A DNA stretch of 64,000 bases from Ga0074130 sp035492055 (GTDB taxonomy: Bacteria > Pseudomonadota > Gammaproteobacteria > Burkholderiales > Rhodocyclaceae): the NCBI GenBank assembly GCA_035492055.1, contig DATJJR010000081.1, positions 5,652 to 69,651 on the forward strand, written 5' to 3'. Shown here piece by piece: positions 23,160-31,572 of this stretch. Under the pieces are notes generated by a model. It was not told the origin of the DNA, ran no database searches, and worked only from the letters and a program-made list of their open reading frames with translations. The first letter of the stretch is position 1; every line of letters starts with the position of its first letter. The position numbers and the translations under genes were made by a program.

Positions 23160-24692
23160 ATGACGACGCACAGATCAAAGATTGCTGCGATGGCCGGCAT
23201 TTCCATTGTCATGATGCTGATTGCCCTCGATCAGACTGTGGTGGGAACTGCCTTGCCCAAGATGGTGGCGGAGTTGCAGGGTTTCAATCTTTATCCGTGG
23301 GTGGCATCGGCGTACCTGCTGGGCAACGCGATTCTGATTCCTATCATCGGCCGTCTCGGCGATTTGCATGGCCGTAAACCGTATCTGCTGACGGCAGTGA
23401 GTGTGTTCACCCTGGCATCTGCCCTGTGCGGCATGGCGCACACCATGCCGCAGCTGGTGCTGGCGCGCGGATTGCAAGGCATTGGCGGCGGCATGTTGAT
23501 GGGCTCCGCATTTGCCTCAGTCACGGATTTGTTTCCCGACACGCTGGAGCGTGTGCGCTGGCAAGTCATGCTGTCGGCGGCTTTTGGCGTGTCTTCGGCG
23601 CTTGGTCCGGCGCTCGGCGGCTGGCTCACCGAGCACGTTGGCTGGCGTAGTGTGTTCTACGTCAACCTGCCCGTCGGACTTGTTGCGCTGCCGATTGTCT
23701 GGCGCTTCCTTCCACGCGTTGTGCACGGCGACCGCTCCGGCAAGGCGCTGGATTGGCCGGGTGTCTTGTTGCTCACATTGGCTGTCGGTACTTTGCTACT
23801 GACAACGGAGCTGGGTGAAAAGCTCGGATTTGCCAATCCGACCTTCTGGGGCTTGATTGTGATGTCGGCCGCGTTCGGTTTCTTCTTTTTTCGCCACCAG
23901 CACCATACCGACGCACCGGTGATTCCACCCCATCTGTTTGCCAATCCGGTGATGCGCTTGCTGGTGACGCTGGCTGTTCTGTCGGGGTTGATTCTGTTCG
24001 TGTTGCTGTTCTATTCGCCTCTGCTATTGCAGGGCGGATTCTCGATGTCGCCGAACGACGCCGGTTTTGTCGTGACGCCGCTGATGGTGTGCATCACCAT
24101 CGGTAGCGTCGTCAACGGCCGCCTCATTACACACATGCGTCATCCAGAGCGGTTGTTTTCTTACGGTGTGTTGCTGTTGATCGTCAGCATTCTTGCATTG
24201 TGTTGCATGTCGACGACATCGCCACGCTGGTGGTCGATGATCGCGTTCGGCATGTGCGGATTCAGCTTAGGTTTCCAGTTGCCGAACCTCACGCTGCAAA
24301 CACAGGCCGCTGTGAGTCGCGCCGATCAAGGCGCGGCGTCGGCGCTCATCATGACGCTGCGCACGCTCGGCAGCATGTTCGGTGCAAGCCTCGCCGGCCT
24401 GGTTGTGAGCATCGGCTTCGCACGCGGCACCGCGACACCGTTGGTGCAGGCCGGCATCACCAATGCCGATGTGCTGCATCTTTTCGCTAGCCCGCAATTG
24501 CTGGTACGCGATGCGGATCGGCAAAGCCTGGTGAATTTGTCACACGCCTTGTCGTTCGATGCCGAACCCTTGCTGGAACACGCGCGACTTGGTCTTGTGT
24601 CGGGCATCCACGCTGCCTTCATCGGTTGCGCGTTGCTGGCATGCATCTGCTGGTTTGTCAGCCGCAAGCTGCCGCCATTCACCCGCCGCTGA
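23160..24692 (+). CDS. DHA2-family (EmrB/QacA) MFS drug efflux transporter
   Basis: A 510-residue major-facilitator protein with about 14 TM helices, the length and topology of the DHA2/QacA group. Motif D1 appears as IALDQTVVGTALPKM in TM1, motif A as GRLGDLHGRKPY (loop 2-3), and motif C as GVSSALGPALGGWL in TM5. It exports lipophilic or cationic compounds with proton exchange. The final periplasmic and TM13-14 region (ARLGLVSGIHAAFIGCALLACICWFV) is complete. No adaptor (EmrA-like) gene is near, so it acts alone. The neighbouring divergent oxidoreductase may share inducing compounds. Confidence 0.9.
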   Translation: MTTHRSKIAAMAGISIVMMLIALDQTVVGTALPKMVAELQGFNLYPWVASAYLLGNAILIPIIGRLGDLHGRKPYLLTAVSVFTLASALCGMAHTMPQLVLARGLQGIGGGMLMGSAFASVTDLFPDTLERVRWQVMLSAAFGVSSALGPALGGWLTEHVGWRSVFYVNLPVGLVALPIVWRFLPRVVHGDRSGKALDWPGVLLLTLAVGTLLLTTELGEKLGFANPTFWGLIVMSAAFGFFFFRHQHHTDAPVIPPHLFANPVMRLLVTLAVLSGLILFVLLFYSPLLLQGGFSMSPNDAGFVVTPLMVCITIGSVVNGRLITHMRHPERLFSYGVLLLIVSILALCCMSTTSPRWWSMIAFGMCGFSLGFQLPNLTLQTQAAVSRADQGAASALIMTLRTLGSMFGASLAGLVVSIGFARGTATPLVQAGITNADVLHLFASPQLLVRDADRQSLVNLSHALSFDAEPLLEHARLGLVSGIHAAFIGCALLACICWFVSRKLPPFTRR

Positions 24693-24883
24693 TACGTTTG
24701 GGAAATTGCGCTTAGCCGTGTAAATCCTCAAACGGGCAAAAACCGGCATGCGCCGAGCCAGGCCGGCAAAAGCGGTGAATTCGCGGTGCGAACACCGCAA
24801 CCGTGACTACGAAGCCCAATGCCAGGGAATGGCTTGTCCCTGTGAATCCGAATCGCCCCTTTCTTTGGGAGGGGCGGATGGGC
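24693..24883. other. Gene-free stretch with small GC-rich hairpins
   Basis: No coding region is supported here. A compact hairpin GCGGTG-CGAA-CACCGC (24783-24798) reads as a UUCG-capped stem on the minus strand, and CAGGGA/TCCCTG arms follow (near 24827-24843). A CGCCCCT/AGGGGCG stem (about 24853-24876) lies just past the small gene on the minus strand and may end its transcript, though no U-run follows. Confidence 0.35.
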
Positions 24884-25051
24884 TCAGTTGTAGCCTAGTT
24901 GTGCGATCTTGCCGACTTCGTCATTGGTTTGTGCCGGATTTTTCGGCAACTTTTGGCCGGACGACAAAGCGGATGGCAGTCCGAAACTGCCTTGAGCCTG
25001 TTGCTGCTGAGTCTTTTCCGGCTGCGGAACCGACGGTTGTTGTGCGTTCAT
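24884..25051 (-). CDS. Small Gln/Pro-rich protein of 55 residues, function unknown
   Basis: An open frame too short for most gene callers. It begins MNAQQPSVPQPEKTQQQQAQ and ends with a TNDEVGKIAQLGYN segment. The ATG is preceded by a perfect AGGAGG at 8-9 nt spacing, the best ribosome site in this region, and the codon use is ordinary. There is no signal peptide or TM helix; the N-terminal half looks disordered and the middle is Ser/Gly/Leu. It lies in the gap between the efflux pump and rbgA. I do not recognise the family. Confidence 0.6.
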   Translation of the reverse strand: MNAQQPSVPQPEKTQQQQAQGSFGLPSALSSGQKLPKNPAQTNDEVGKIAQLGYN

Positions 25052-25180
25052 GGTGCACCTCCTCGGACGAATAACGGCCGATAGCGCTTAAAGTTGACGC
25101 ACTTTAATAAAAAAGTCCTGTAATGACTTGTTACGTAAAGGAAACTCAAAGAAATGCTTTATGCCGGCGTTTGAATTTCT

Positions 25181-26119
25181 CTATTCGACGTCGTCAACGG
25201 TATGGATATCTGCGGCGACTGGCTTTGCCGTATTGGCTGCTTTTTCGGCAGCAGTTGCCAGCATTGCGCTACGTGTTTCCGGCGTTTCAAGACTGATGCG
25301 TCCAAGAATGCCATCGCGAAAATCGGTCAGGAACAGCATCGCGGCCTTTTCGAGATCGTATTCGTCCTTGCGTCCCTTGCCGGTGTGGCGTGCATTCCGT
25401 TTGCGCGCCACGGCCTCGACCACGCCGATACCGTCCATCCCCTCGGTGGCAAAACCGTAGCGGGCGGTCAGGAGTTGCGGGTAACGGGCCAGCAGGAGTT
25501 CGCCTAGAAATGCGCCGACTTGTTCTTCGATCACGGCATTGCGGCCGATGGCGTGGGCGATGGCGAGCATGAAGCCGTCGCTGTCGTGCTGGATCTTCGG
25601 CCACATCATGCCAGGCGTGTCGGTGAGCGTCATGCGCGTGTTGATTTCAAGGCTCTGCACGGATTTTGTCACCGCAGGTTCGTCGCCAACAGCTGCGACG
25701 CGGCGTTTCAACAGCGTATTCATCAATGTCGACTTGCCGACGTTGGGGATGCCCATGATCATCATGCGCAACGGCTTGACGCCATCGTTGCGATGCGGCG
25801 CCAGGCTTTGGCACAGATTCGGAATCCGCGTGACGTCGCCATTCTTCTTGGCGCTGATGCCGATTGCTTTGACGCCCGGCTGGGCATTGAAGTAATCCAA
25901 CCACTGTTTGGTGGCATTCGGGTCGGCCAGATCGATCTTGTTCAAGAGCTTGAGACAGGGGCGCTGACGAAAGCGGCGCAATTCGTCGATCATCGGATTG
26001 CTGCTCGCCATGGGAAGGCGCGCATCGAGTACTTCGATGACGACGTCGGTGCGCTCCATGACCTCCGCGGTTTTTTTGCGCGCGGCGACCATGTGGCCGG
26101 GAAACCACTGGATGGGCAT
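25181..26119 (-). CDS. rbgA: Ribosome biogenesis GTPase (YlqF/RbgA family)
   Basis: A 312-residue circularly permuted GTPase. It begins MPIQWFPGHMVAARKK (family hallmark), has the G4 motif NKIDLAD (about 60-66) before G1 GIPNVGKST (about 122-130), and G3 DTPGMMWPK, confirming permuted order G4-G5-G1-G2-G3. The C-terminal ANTAR-like region is present. RbgA acts in late large-subunit assembly. A TATAAT on the minus strand at 26147-26152 may be its -10 box. Downstream on the minus strand a short AAGTC/GACTT stem with T-run (around 25107-25123) could terminate it. Confidence 0.9.
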   Translation of the reverse strand: MPIQWFPGHMVAARKKTAEVMERTDVVIEVLDARLPMASSNPMIDELRRFRQRPCLKLLNKIDLADPNATKQWLDYFNAQPGVKAIGISAKKNGDVTRIPNLCQSLAPHRNDGVKPLRMMIMGIPNVGKSTLMNTLLKRRVAAVGDEPAVTKSVQSLEINTRMTLTDTPGMMWPKIQHDSDGFMLAIAHAIGRNAVIEEQVGAFLGELLLARYPQLLTARYGFATEGMDGIGVVEAVARKRNARHTGKGRKDEYDLEKAAMLFLTDFRDGILGRISLETPETRSAMLATAAEKAANTAKPVAADIHTVDDVE

Positions 26120-26201
26120 GATGGTGTTTATCTGGGGGAAGGCGTCATTATACCGGCGCTCTTTGTGGCGCTCCGCAGCGCGGAGTATGGCCGCCCTTTT
26201 A

Positions 26202-27473
26202 TCAGGGGCGCACAGCGTCTTTCATGTCGAAGTAGGACAGGACGCCGCGTGCTGCGGCATGCCCCGATGCGATGCAAGCCGTGAGCAGATAGCCGCCTGT
26301 CGGTGCTTCCCAATCCAGCATTTCACCGGCGCAGAAGACACCGGGCCATTGCTTCAACATCAGATGCTCATTCAGCGCATCGAAGCGTACGCCGCCGGCA
26401 GTGCTGATCGCCTCGTCGATGGGGCGTGTGGCGGTCAAACGCAAAGGGAATGCCTTGATGGTTGCAGCGAGTTTGGTGGCATCGTGCATGCCGTCCTTGC
26501 CTAACACCTCGCGCAACAGTGCGGCCTTGATACCGTGAAGGCCGAGGCGGCCTTGCAGATGCGATGACAAGGAGCGCGAGCCGCGCGGATGTGAAACATC
26601 GGCGAGCACGCGCTCCGCACTTATATCGGGAAGCAGGTCGAGCATGAGCGTTGCCGAACCCTCGCGTTCGATGGCATCACGCAGTGGTGCAGACAGGGTA
26701 TAAATCAGGCTGCCTTCAACACCTTGTGCGCTGATGACGAACTCGCCGCGCCTGGCGATGCTGCCAAAATGCGCAACGACATTCTTGAGCGGTTTGCCCG
26801 AGAATTTGTCGCGGAAGAAATCCGACCACGTGTATTCAAAACCGCAATTCGACGGCTTGAACGGCGCAAGCGCAATGTCACGGCGCGCCAGTGTTTTCAT
26901 CCAGGCGCCATCCGAACCCAGCCTGGCCCAACTGCCGCCGCCGAGCGCCAATATGACAGCATCGACGCGCTGTGAAACTTCCCCATCCGGTGCGAGAAAG
27001 TGCAGCTCATTTTCATCGCCCCATCCCAGCCAGCGATGCCGCACATGAATGGCGACGCCTCGCTCACGCAGGCGATGCAGCCACGCACGCAACAAGGGTG
27101 CCGCTTTCATTTCGCGCGGAAACACCCGCCCCGAAGTACCGACGAAGGTTTCAACACCAAGCTCGGCAGCCCATTCGCGCAGCGCATGCGGCGTGCAGCG
27201 TTCGATCATGCGGCCGAGTTCGGCTTGTTGTGTGCCGTAGCGCGTCAAAAAAAGATCGAGGGGTTCGCTGTGCGTGAGATTCAAGCCGCCGCGCCCGGCC
27301 ATGAGGAATTTGCGTCCCAGTGACGGCATGGCATCGAAGACATGAATGCCGAAACCTGCCGCCGAAAGCGTTTCGGCCGCTGCCAGACCGGCAGGACCCC
27401 CGCCGATAACAGCGATTTGCGGCCGTACTTGCGGCCGCTGGCCTTGTATTGAGGCGTCCGTTGGGGATTGCAT
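26202..27473 (-). CDS. BaiN/RdsA-like NAD(P)/FAD-dependent oxidoreductase (TIGR03862-type flavoprotein)
   Basis: A 423-residue flavoprotein. The dinucleotide fingerprint IAVIGGGPAGLAAAETLSAAG is at about 20-40 and is followed by GRKFLMAGRGGLNLTHSEP, the family signature (KxLxxGxGxCN type). The C-terminal FAD motif is GVFCAGEMLDWEAPTGGYLLTACIASG (about 390-415). Members are HI0933/BaiN-like; their substrates are mostly unknown. It stands alone, 82 bp upstream of rbgA on the same strand, with a GC-rich CTCCGC/GCGGAG stem in between. Confidence 0.85.
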   Translation of the reverse strand: MQSPTDASIQGQRPQVRPQIAVIGGGPAGLAAAETLSAAGFGIHVFDAMPSLGRKFLMAGRGGLNLTHSEPLDLFLTRYGTQQAELGRMIERCTPHALREWAAELGVETFVGTSGRVFPREMKAAPLLRAWLHRLRERGVAIHVRHRWLGWGDENELHFLAPDGEVSQRVDAVILALGGGSWARLGSDGAWMKTLARRDIALAPFKPSNCGFEYTWSDFFRDKFSGKPLKNVVAHFGSIARRGEFVISAQGVEGSLIYTLSAPLRDAIEREGSATLMLDLLPDISAERVLADVSHPRGSRSLSSHLQGRLGLHGIKAALLREVLGKDGMHDATKLAATIKAFPLRLTATRPIDEAISTAGGVRFDALNEHLMLKQWPGVFCAGEMLDWEAPTGGYLLTACIASGHAAARGVLSYFDMKDAVRP

Positions 27474-27525
27474 GGCGCGCAGTGTAACTGTGCAGGCAAC
27501 AAAGTTTGCCCCAAGTAATGCTGAT

Positions 27526-27554
27526 TTGTTTGTAGTCTATGCTTTTGAGATAAT
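27526..27554 (+). promoter_or_regulatory. Candidate sigma-70 promoter of deaD
   Basis: TTGTTT (27526-27531) and GATAAT (27549-27554) with 17-bp spacing, giving a leader of about 70 nt before the helicase ATG. The -35 is imperfect. Confidence 0.35.
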
Positions 27555-27631
27555 TGACGGTTTTCCTTGCGCAGCAGGTTCGCTGCGCTTGCAGCTTTCC
27601 GACCGCTTGTCCGGTTCCCGGTACCCTCTTC

Positions 27632-29578
27632 ATGTCAGATACAAATTCCTCCGCCGTCACTTTTGCCGATCTTGGCCTTGCCGATACCTTGTTGAAGGCT
27701 TTGTCGGACATCGGCTATGAAACGCCGTCGCCGATTCAGGCCAAGTGCATTCCTTTGTTGCTGGAGGGGAAAGACATTCTTGGCGAAGCACAGACCGGTA
27801 CCGGCAAGACTGCTGCTTTTGCATTGCCGTTGCTATCACGCATCGATGCAAGCAAGCGCGTGCCGCAGGCACTCGTACTCACGCCGACGCGTGAGTTGGC
27901 CATTCAGGTCGCCGAAGCGCTGCAAAGCTACGCTAAATATTTGCCCGATTTCCACGTCCTGCCGGTGTACGGCGGCCAGAGCATGGTCGTGCAGTTGCGC
28001 CAGCTCTCGCGCGGTGCACAAGTCATTGTTGGCACACCCGGTCGCGTGATGGATCACCTTGAGCGCAAGAGCCTAGATCTCAAGGAATTGCAGATCATGG
28101 TGCTCGACGAGGCCGATGAAATGCTGCGCATGGGGTTTGTGGACGACGTCGAATGGATTCTTGGTCACACGCCGGAAACGCGCCAGACTGCGCTGTTCTC
28201 GGCGACCATGCCCGAGGCAATTCGCCGCATTGCGCATCAATACATGCACGAGCCGCAAGGCGTGAAGATCAAGGCCGCGACGTCTACCGTTGCCACGATC
28301 AAGCAGTCTTATTGGCAGGCGCGTGGCGCCGACAAGCCGGAAGCGCTGACACGCATCCTGGAAGTCGAAGAAGATTTCGATGCCGCCATCGTCTTTGTCC
28401 GTACCAAGACGGCAACGCTGGAAGTCGCGCAACGGCTTGAAGCCCGTGGCTATGCCGCGGCCCCGCTGAACGGCGACATGACGCAAGGCCTGCGTGAACA
28501 AGTCATCGATCAATTGAAGAGCGGTGCACTCGATATCGTGGTCGCCACCGACGTTGCCGCGCGCGGTATCGATGTGCCGCGCATCAGCCACGTCATCAAC
28601 TACGACGTGCCCTATGACACCGAATCCTATGTGCACCGTATCGGCCGTACGGGTCGTGCCGGCCGCACCGGCAAGGCGATTCTGTTTGTCGCCCCGCGCG
28701 AAATGCGCATGCTGAAAACGATCGAACGCGCGACGCGCCAACCGATCGAGCCGATCATGTTGCCGACCTTGGCCGCCGTGGCTGATCGCCGCGTTGCGCA
28801 ATTCAAGAAGCAGATTGTCGACGTCATCAATCGTGAACCACTGGGCTTCATGGAAACCATCGTCGCTGATCTCTCGCGAGAAGAAGAACTGGGCATGCAC
28901 GAGGTTGCGGCTGCCCTGGCCTGGCTTGCGCAGCGTGATCGTCCGTTGCAACCTGAAGGCAAGGACGTGGCGTTTGCCACCGATACGCAACAGCAACGTC
29001 CTCCGCGTGAGCGCTCGCCTGAAGAGAAGGAACAGCGTTCGGAAATTCTTTCGAAGCGCCGCGAGTTTTCTGCAGGTCATCTGCAGAAATACCGCATCGA
29101 AGTGGGCAAGGCACACGGCGTGATGCCCAAGGAAATCGTCGGTGCGATCGCCAACGAAGGTGGCATCGAGGGCAAGATGATCGGCCAGATCAATCTCTTT
29201 GACGAATTCAGCACGGTCGAACTGCCGCCGTTGCCGGATGATCTGCTGCGCCTGCTGCAAAAGACGCGCATTCGTCAGCGCGTCCTGCTGATCAAGCCGG
29301 ACGACGGCTCAACGCCACCGCCGATGAAGAAGCGCTTTGGTCATGATGATGGCGCACCGAAAAAGGCTTTCGGCGACAAAAAGCCGTATGCGGACAAGAA
29401 GCCCTACGGTGACAAGTCGGGCGACAAAAAAACCTTTGGTGACAAGAAACCATTCGGAGAGAAAAAGCCGTTCGGCGACAAGAAACCGTACGGCGACAAA
29501 TTCGGCGAGAAGAAATCCTTCTCCGGTGGATTCAAGAAGGACGGCAATGCTGCCCCGAAAAAGAAGCCGAAGCCATAA
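27632..29578 (+). CDS. deaD: DEAD-box RNA helicase, DeaD/CsdA type, with repetitive basic tail
   Basis: A 648-residue helicase starting MSDTNSSAVTFADLGL. The Q motif (11-36), Walker A AQTGTGKT (53-60), DEAD box VLDEADEML, SAT, and the RGIDVPRISHVINYD / HRIGRTGRAGRTG motifs of RecA domain 2 are complete. Residues about 490-560 form a DbpA-like RNA-binding domain (HGVMPKEIVGAIANEGGIEGK and VLLIKPD). The tail (about 565-648) is a low-complexity run of DKKPFG/DKKPYG-type repeats. DeaD helps ribosome assembly and mRNA turnover in the cold. I rejected an in-frame earlier start at 27554 because MSDTN aligns with relatives. Confidence 0.92.
   Translation: MSDTNSSAVTFADLGLADTLLKALSDIGYETPSPIQAKCIPLLLEGKDILGEAQTGTGKTAAFALPLLSRIDASKRVPQALVLTPTRELAIQVAEALQSYAKYLPDFHVLPVYGGQSMVVQLRQLSRGAQVIVGTPGRVMDHLERKSLDLKELQIMVLDEADEMLRMGFVDDVEWILGHTPETRQTALFSATMPEAIRRIAHQYMHEPQGVKIKAATSTVATIKQSYWQARGADKPEALTRILEVEEDFDAAIVFVRTKTATLEVAQRLEARGYAAAPLNGDMTQGLREQVIDQLKSGALDIVVATDVAARGIDVPRISHVINYDVPYDTESYVHRIGRTGRAGRTGKAILFVAPREMRMLKTIERATRQPIEPIMLPTLAAVADRRVAQFKKQIVDVINREPLGFMETIVADLSREEELGMHEVAAALAWLAQRDRPLQPEGKDVAFATDTQQQRPPRERSPEEKEQRSEILSKRREFSAGHLQKYRIEVGKAHGVMPKEIVGAIANEGGIEGKMIGQINLFDEFSTVELPPLPDDLLRLLQKTRIRQRVLLIKPDDGSTPPPMKKRFGHDDGAPKKAFGDKKPYADKKPYGDKSGDKKTFGDKKPFGEKKPFGDKKPYGDKFGEKKSFSGGFKKDGNAAPKKKPKP
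29359..29522 (+). repeat. Short tandem coding repeats in the deaD tail
   Basis: About ten imperfect 15-24-nt units encoding [DE]KKP[FY]G or close variants. Codons vary between units (gacaaaaag, gacaagaag, gagaaaaag), which indicates selection on the protein repeat rather than very recent DNA slippage. Lysine/aromatic repeats are likely to bind RNA or promote condensates at low temperature. Confidence 0.75.
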
Positions 29579-29634
29579 CGGAGCTGCGCTTCTCGGCGCC
29601 GGACTGTATTAGCACGGCACCGCATGACGTCAGA

Positions 29635-29670
29635 CAAACGCCGAATCCGGCTAAGCGGATTCGGCGTTTG
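29635..29670. terminator. Strong terminator after deaD overlapping the convergent gene end
   Basis: Fifteen-bp arms CAAACGCCGAATCCG (29635-29649) and CGGATTCGGCGTTTG (29656-29670) with a 6-nt loop, followed by TTTGTTG on the + strand. The loop holds the TAG stop codon of the minus-strand gene, so the two transcripts share it. Confidence 0.82.
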
Positions 29671-30427
29671 TTTGTTGTGCAGCAGCCTGACGTTGATAGG
29701 CCAATACCACCTGGCTGGCTTGCACCATGACTTGCTGCGCTGTTTCTGGTGGCAATGAGGTATTCAAGACACTGAACAGTCGCTGCGTCATTTCCTGACC
29801 GAGCGAGCCGGCTTCCGGATCGGCAGCGAAGTTTGGGTCAAGGCACCGCAATTGAATATTCGCTAGCGCATCGGCCACGAGACGCCAACCCCAGGTCGGC
29901 ATGATTTCGGTGAGCGCCAGCATCATGCTGCCGAGTCGCTGCAGCAAATGCTCGGCCTGTGCGCGATCTTCGCTGGCAACCATCGCATGCCACAGCGCGA
30001 GATGTATCCCGCGTCGTAGTTCAACCTTGAAATCGATGGCGTTGTCCTCGCGGGCTTCAATAGCAGCGAACTGCTGTTCGAAACGGGCTGTGGCCTGAGC
30101 ATCAAGTGGCGTGCGTAGATTGCCGAGCAAGGTGGTCAATGCGGGTAGCGCAATCAGGTTGAACGCCTGCGTCCACGCCAGACCCCATTGATCGAGTCCG
30201 CTGACGAGCAAGGCCAGCCGCATGGTTTTGGCTTCTTCGCGCGCGCCTTTGCTTGCCCAGTCACGCGCGCGCGCTTCGATGACCGACAGACCAAGCTCTG
30301 CGGCAGCTTCGTCGCCTTCGGCGAGCAGGCGAAAGATGCGCGTGAAGCCGTCTTGCGCCAAGATAGCCGCTTCCTTCTGGACTGCGGCATCGGCCAGCCC
30401 GGCCAAGTGATCGTCAGGGAGACTCAT
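29651..30427 (-). CDS. Unrecognised soluble protein in the ParA-PhaM operon
   Basis: A 258-residue protein starting MSLPDDHLAGL at ATG 30427, which overlaps the stop of the PhaM-like gene by ATGA. It is mostly helical, with no TM segment, signal or known motif; Trp-rich patches appear (DQWGLAWTQAFNL, MPTWGWRLV). The long upstream extension of the frame overlaps the PhaM-like gene and was rejected. Translational coupling to PhaM and ParA-like genes suggests a polyhydroxyalkanoate-granule or chromosome-related role, but the family is unknown to me. Confidence 0.7.
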   Translation of the reverse strand: MSLPDDHLAGLADAAVQKEAAILAQDGFTRIFRLLAEGDEAAAELGLSVIEARARDWASKGAREEAKTMRLALLVSGLDQWGLAWTQAFNLIALPALTTLLGNLRTPLDAQATARFEQQFAAIEAREDNAIDFKVELRRGIHLALWHAMVASEDRAQAEHLLQRLGSMMLALTEIMPTWGWRLVADALANIQLRCLDPNFAADPEAGSLGQEMTQRLFSVLNTSLPPETAQQVMVQASQVVLAYQRQAAAQQTNAESA

Positions 30428-30708
30428 GTCTTTTCTGGGGGTGTTGCGGTCGCGGCCTGTTGCATCGCGGCGAGTGTCGCGCGTTGCATTTCGAGGCCTT
30501 GAAGCGTGGTTTTCAATAACGAGAGATTCGACTGCAGCCAACCCTCGACGACTTTGAGGTTGGCGATCTGGCGATCCAGTTCGTTTGTGTCGAACGTTGG
30601 CGCAACCATGCCGGGCAAGGGAATGCCCATGCCGCCCCACAGTGTTTTCAGTGCTTCAAAAGGGTCGGGCGGCGTTTTTGTGCTGTCACGTTTGGTGTTG
30701 TCACCCAT
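30424..30708 (-). CDS. phaM: PhaM-like polyhydroxyalkanoate granule protein (short form)
   Basis: A 94-residue protein matching the N-terminal part of PhaM from Ralstonia: DPFEALKTLWGGMGIPLPGM followed by TNELDRQIANLKVVEGWLQSNLSLLKTTLQGLEMQRATL, a coiled-coil helix that binds PHA synthase. PhaM activates PhaC and tethers granules to the nucleoid through a Lys-rich C-terminal tail; that tail is missing here. The gene begins at TAATG overlapping the ParA-like stop and ends at ATGA of the next gene, so three genes form one operon. Loss of the DNA-binding tail next to a ParA-like ATPase may mean DNA contact is supplied by the partner. Confidence 0.8.
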   Translation of the reverse strand: MGDNTKRDSTKTPPDPFEALKTLWGGMGIPLPGMVAPTFDTNELDRQIANLKVVEGWLQSNLSLLKTTLQGLEMQRATLAAMQQAATATPPEKT

Positions 30709-31403
30709 TACGCCATGGCCGGCTGCAGGCGCTGTGCTTGCGGGCGCGTCACCGATTCAGGAATCTTGCCGACGCGCGGCATCTGCTCGTTCGGCTGGAT
30801 CGGAATCTGCAGGAGGTCGAGTACTTGTTTCGCAACGTGCGTGCAGGCATCCGCGAGTTGGGGCGGAATGTCGTTGCCGAGATCGGTTTTCAACAAGGCC
30901 TTGGTTGCATTGAAAGCATTGACTGGCATCAGAATGCGATCGCCGTATTGCGCAAGCAGTTCGTGCATGGTGCGATTGGCAGAATCGCGTTGCCACGGAA
31001 TCACCGGCCATTGCGTCGGAATTGCATAGGCGCGCGGAAACGTATCGAGATCGCGGATCAACGTGCGGATGTCTTCGTGCGAATCGCGGAAGGGCAGCAG
31101 CACCAGATCGGCCATGCCGTAGAGCTTGCGGTCCATCTCGGTACGGTTGCCGCCACCGTCGATGACGCCCATCCAGGCATCGAGCGAACGAATCTTGTCA
31201 GCTACCTTGGCCAGCGCGTCGCGCGTACGTGCGTCGGCGACCAGATATCGGCGACCTTCCGGATTGAGCGGTTCACGATAGGTATCGGTCAAGACGCAGA
31301 CCGAGCGTTGTCCCAGCAAACCCAATCCCTGACACAGCATGTGGGAAAGCGTGGTTTTGCCGGTACCGCCCTTGTTGCCAATGATGCAAATGATGTCTGC
31401 CAT
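30708..31403 (-). CDS. ParA/MinD-type partition ATPase
   Basis: A 231-residue ATPase with the deviant Walker A GNKGGTGKTTLSHM (8-21) including the signature Lys of the ParA/MinD group, and a Walker B-like VIDGGG (about 80). It is short, with no N-terminal HTH or C-terminal MinD amphipathic helix. No parB gene is adjacent; the next gene is a PhaM-like granule protein, and the coding junction is a 1-bp overlap (TAATG). Likely role: positioning polyhydroxyalkanoate granules along the nucleoid, in analogy with McdA/PpfA systems for other cargo. This is an inference from context. Confidence 0.82.
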   Translation of the reverse strand: MADIICIIGNKGGTGKTTLSHMLCQGLGLLGQRSVCVLTDTYREPLNPEGRRYLVADARTRDALAKVADKIRSLDAWMGVIDGGGNRTEMDRKLYGMADLVLLPFRDSHEDIRTLIRDLDTFPRAYAIPTQWPVIPWQRDSANRTMHELLAQYGDRILMPVNAFNATKALLKTDLGNDIPPQLADACTHVAKQVLDLLQIPIQPNEQMPRVGKIPESVTRPQAQRLQPAMA

Positions 31404-31572
31404 AGTGTCTCCACCACCTTGTGAAGGAAGCGCCGCCGCATCGCTACAGGATGGGAAAGCTTCCGAGGTGTTCTTGGATTGAATTATGGCGAGCGGGCGC
31501 GGCGGTGATAGCCGGAAATGAAAGGGGAAAAACCGTTTTTCCGCCCGGTGGGAGCTTGGGCGAAAAATTCCT

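Noticed and set aside
28073..29260. Minus-strand open frame opposite deaD
   Set aside because: Shadow of the helicase gene, His/Arg/Gln-rich translation with no domain.
30585..31424. Plus-strand open frame opposite the ParA and PhaM genes
   Set aside because: Antisense of an operon with clear motifs and coupled start/stop codons.
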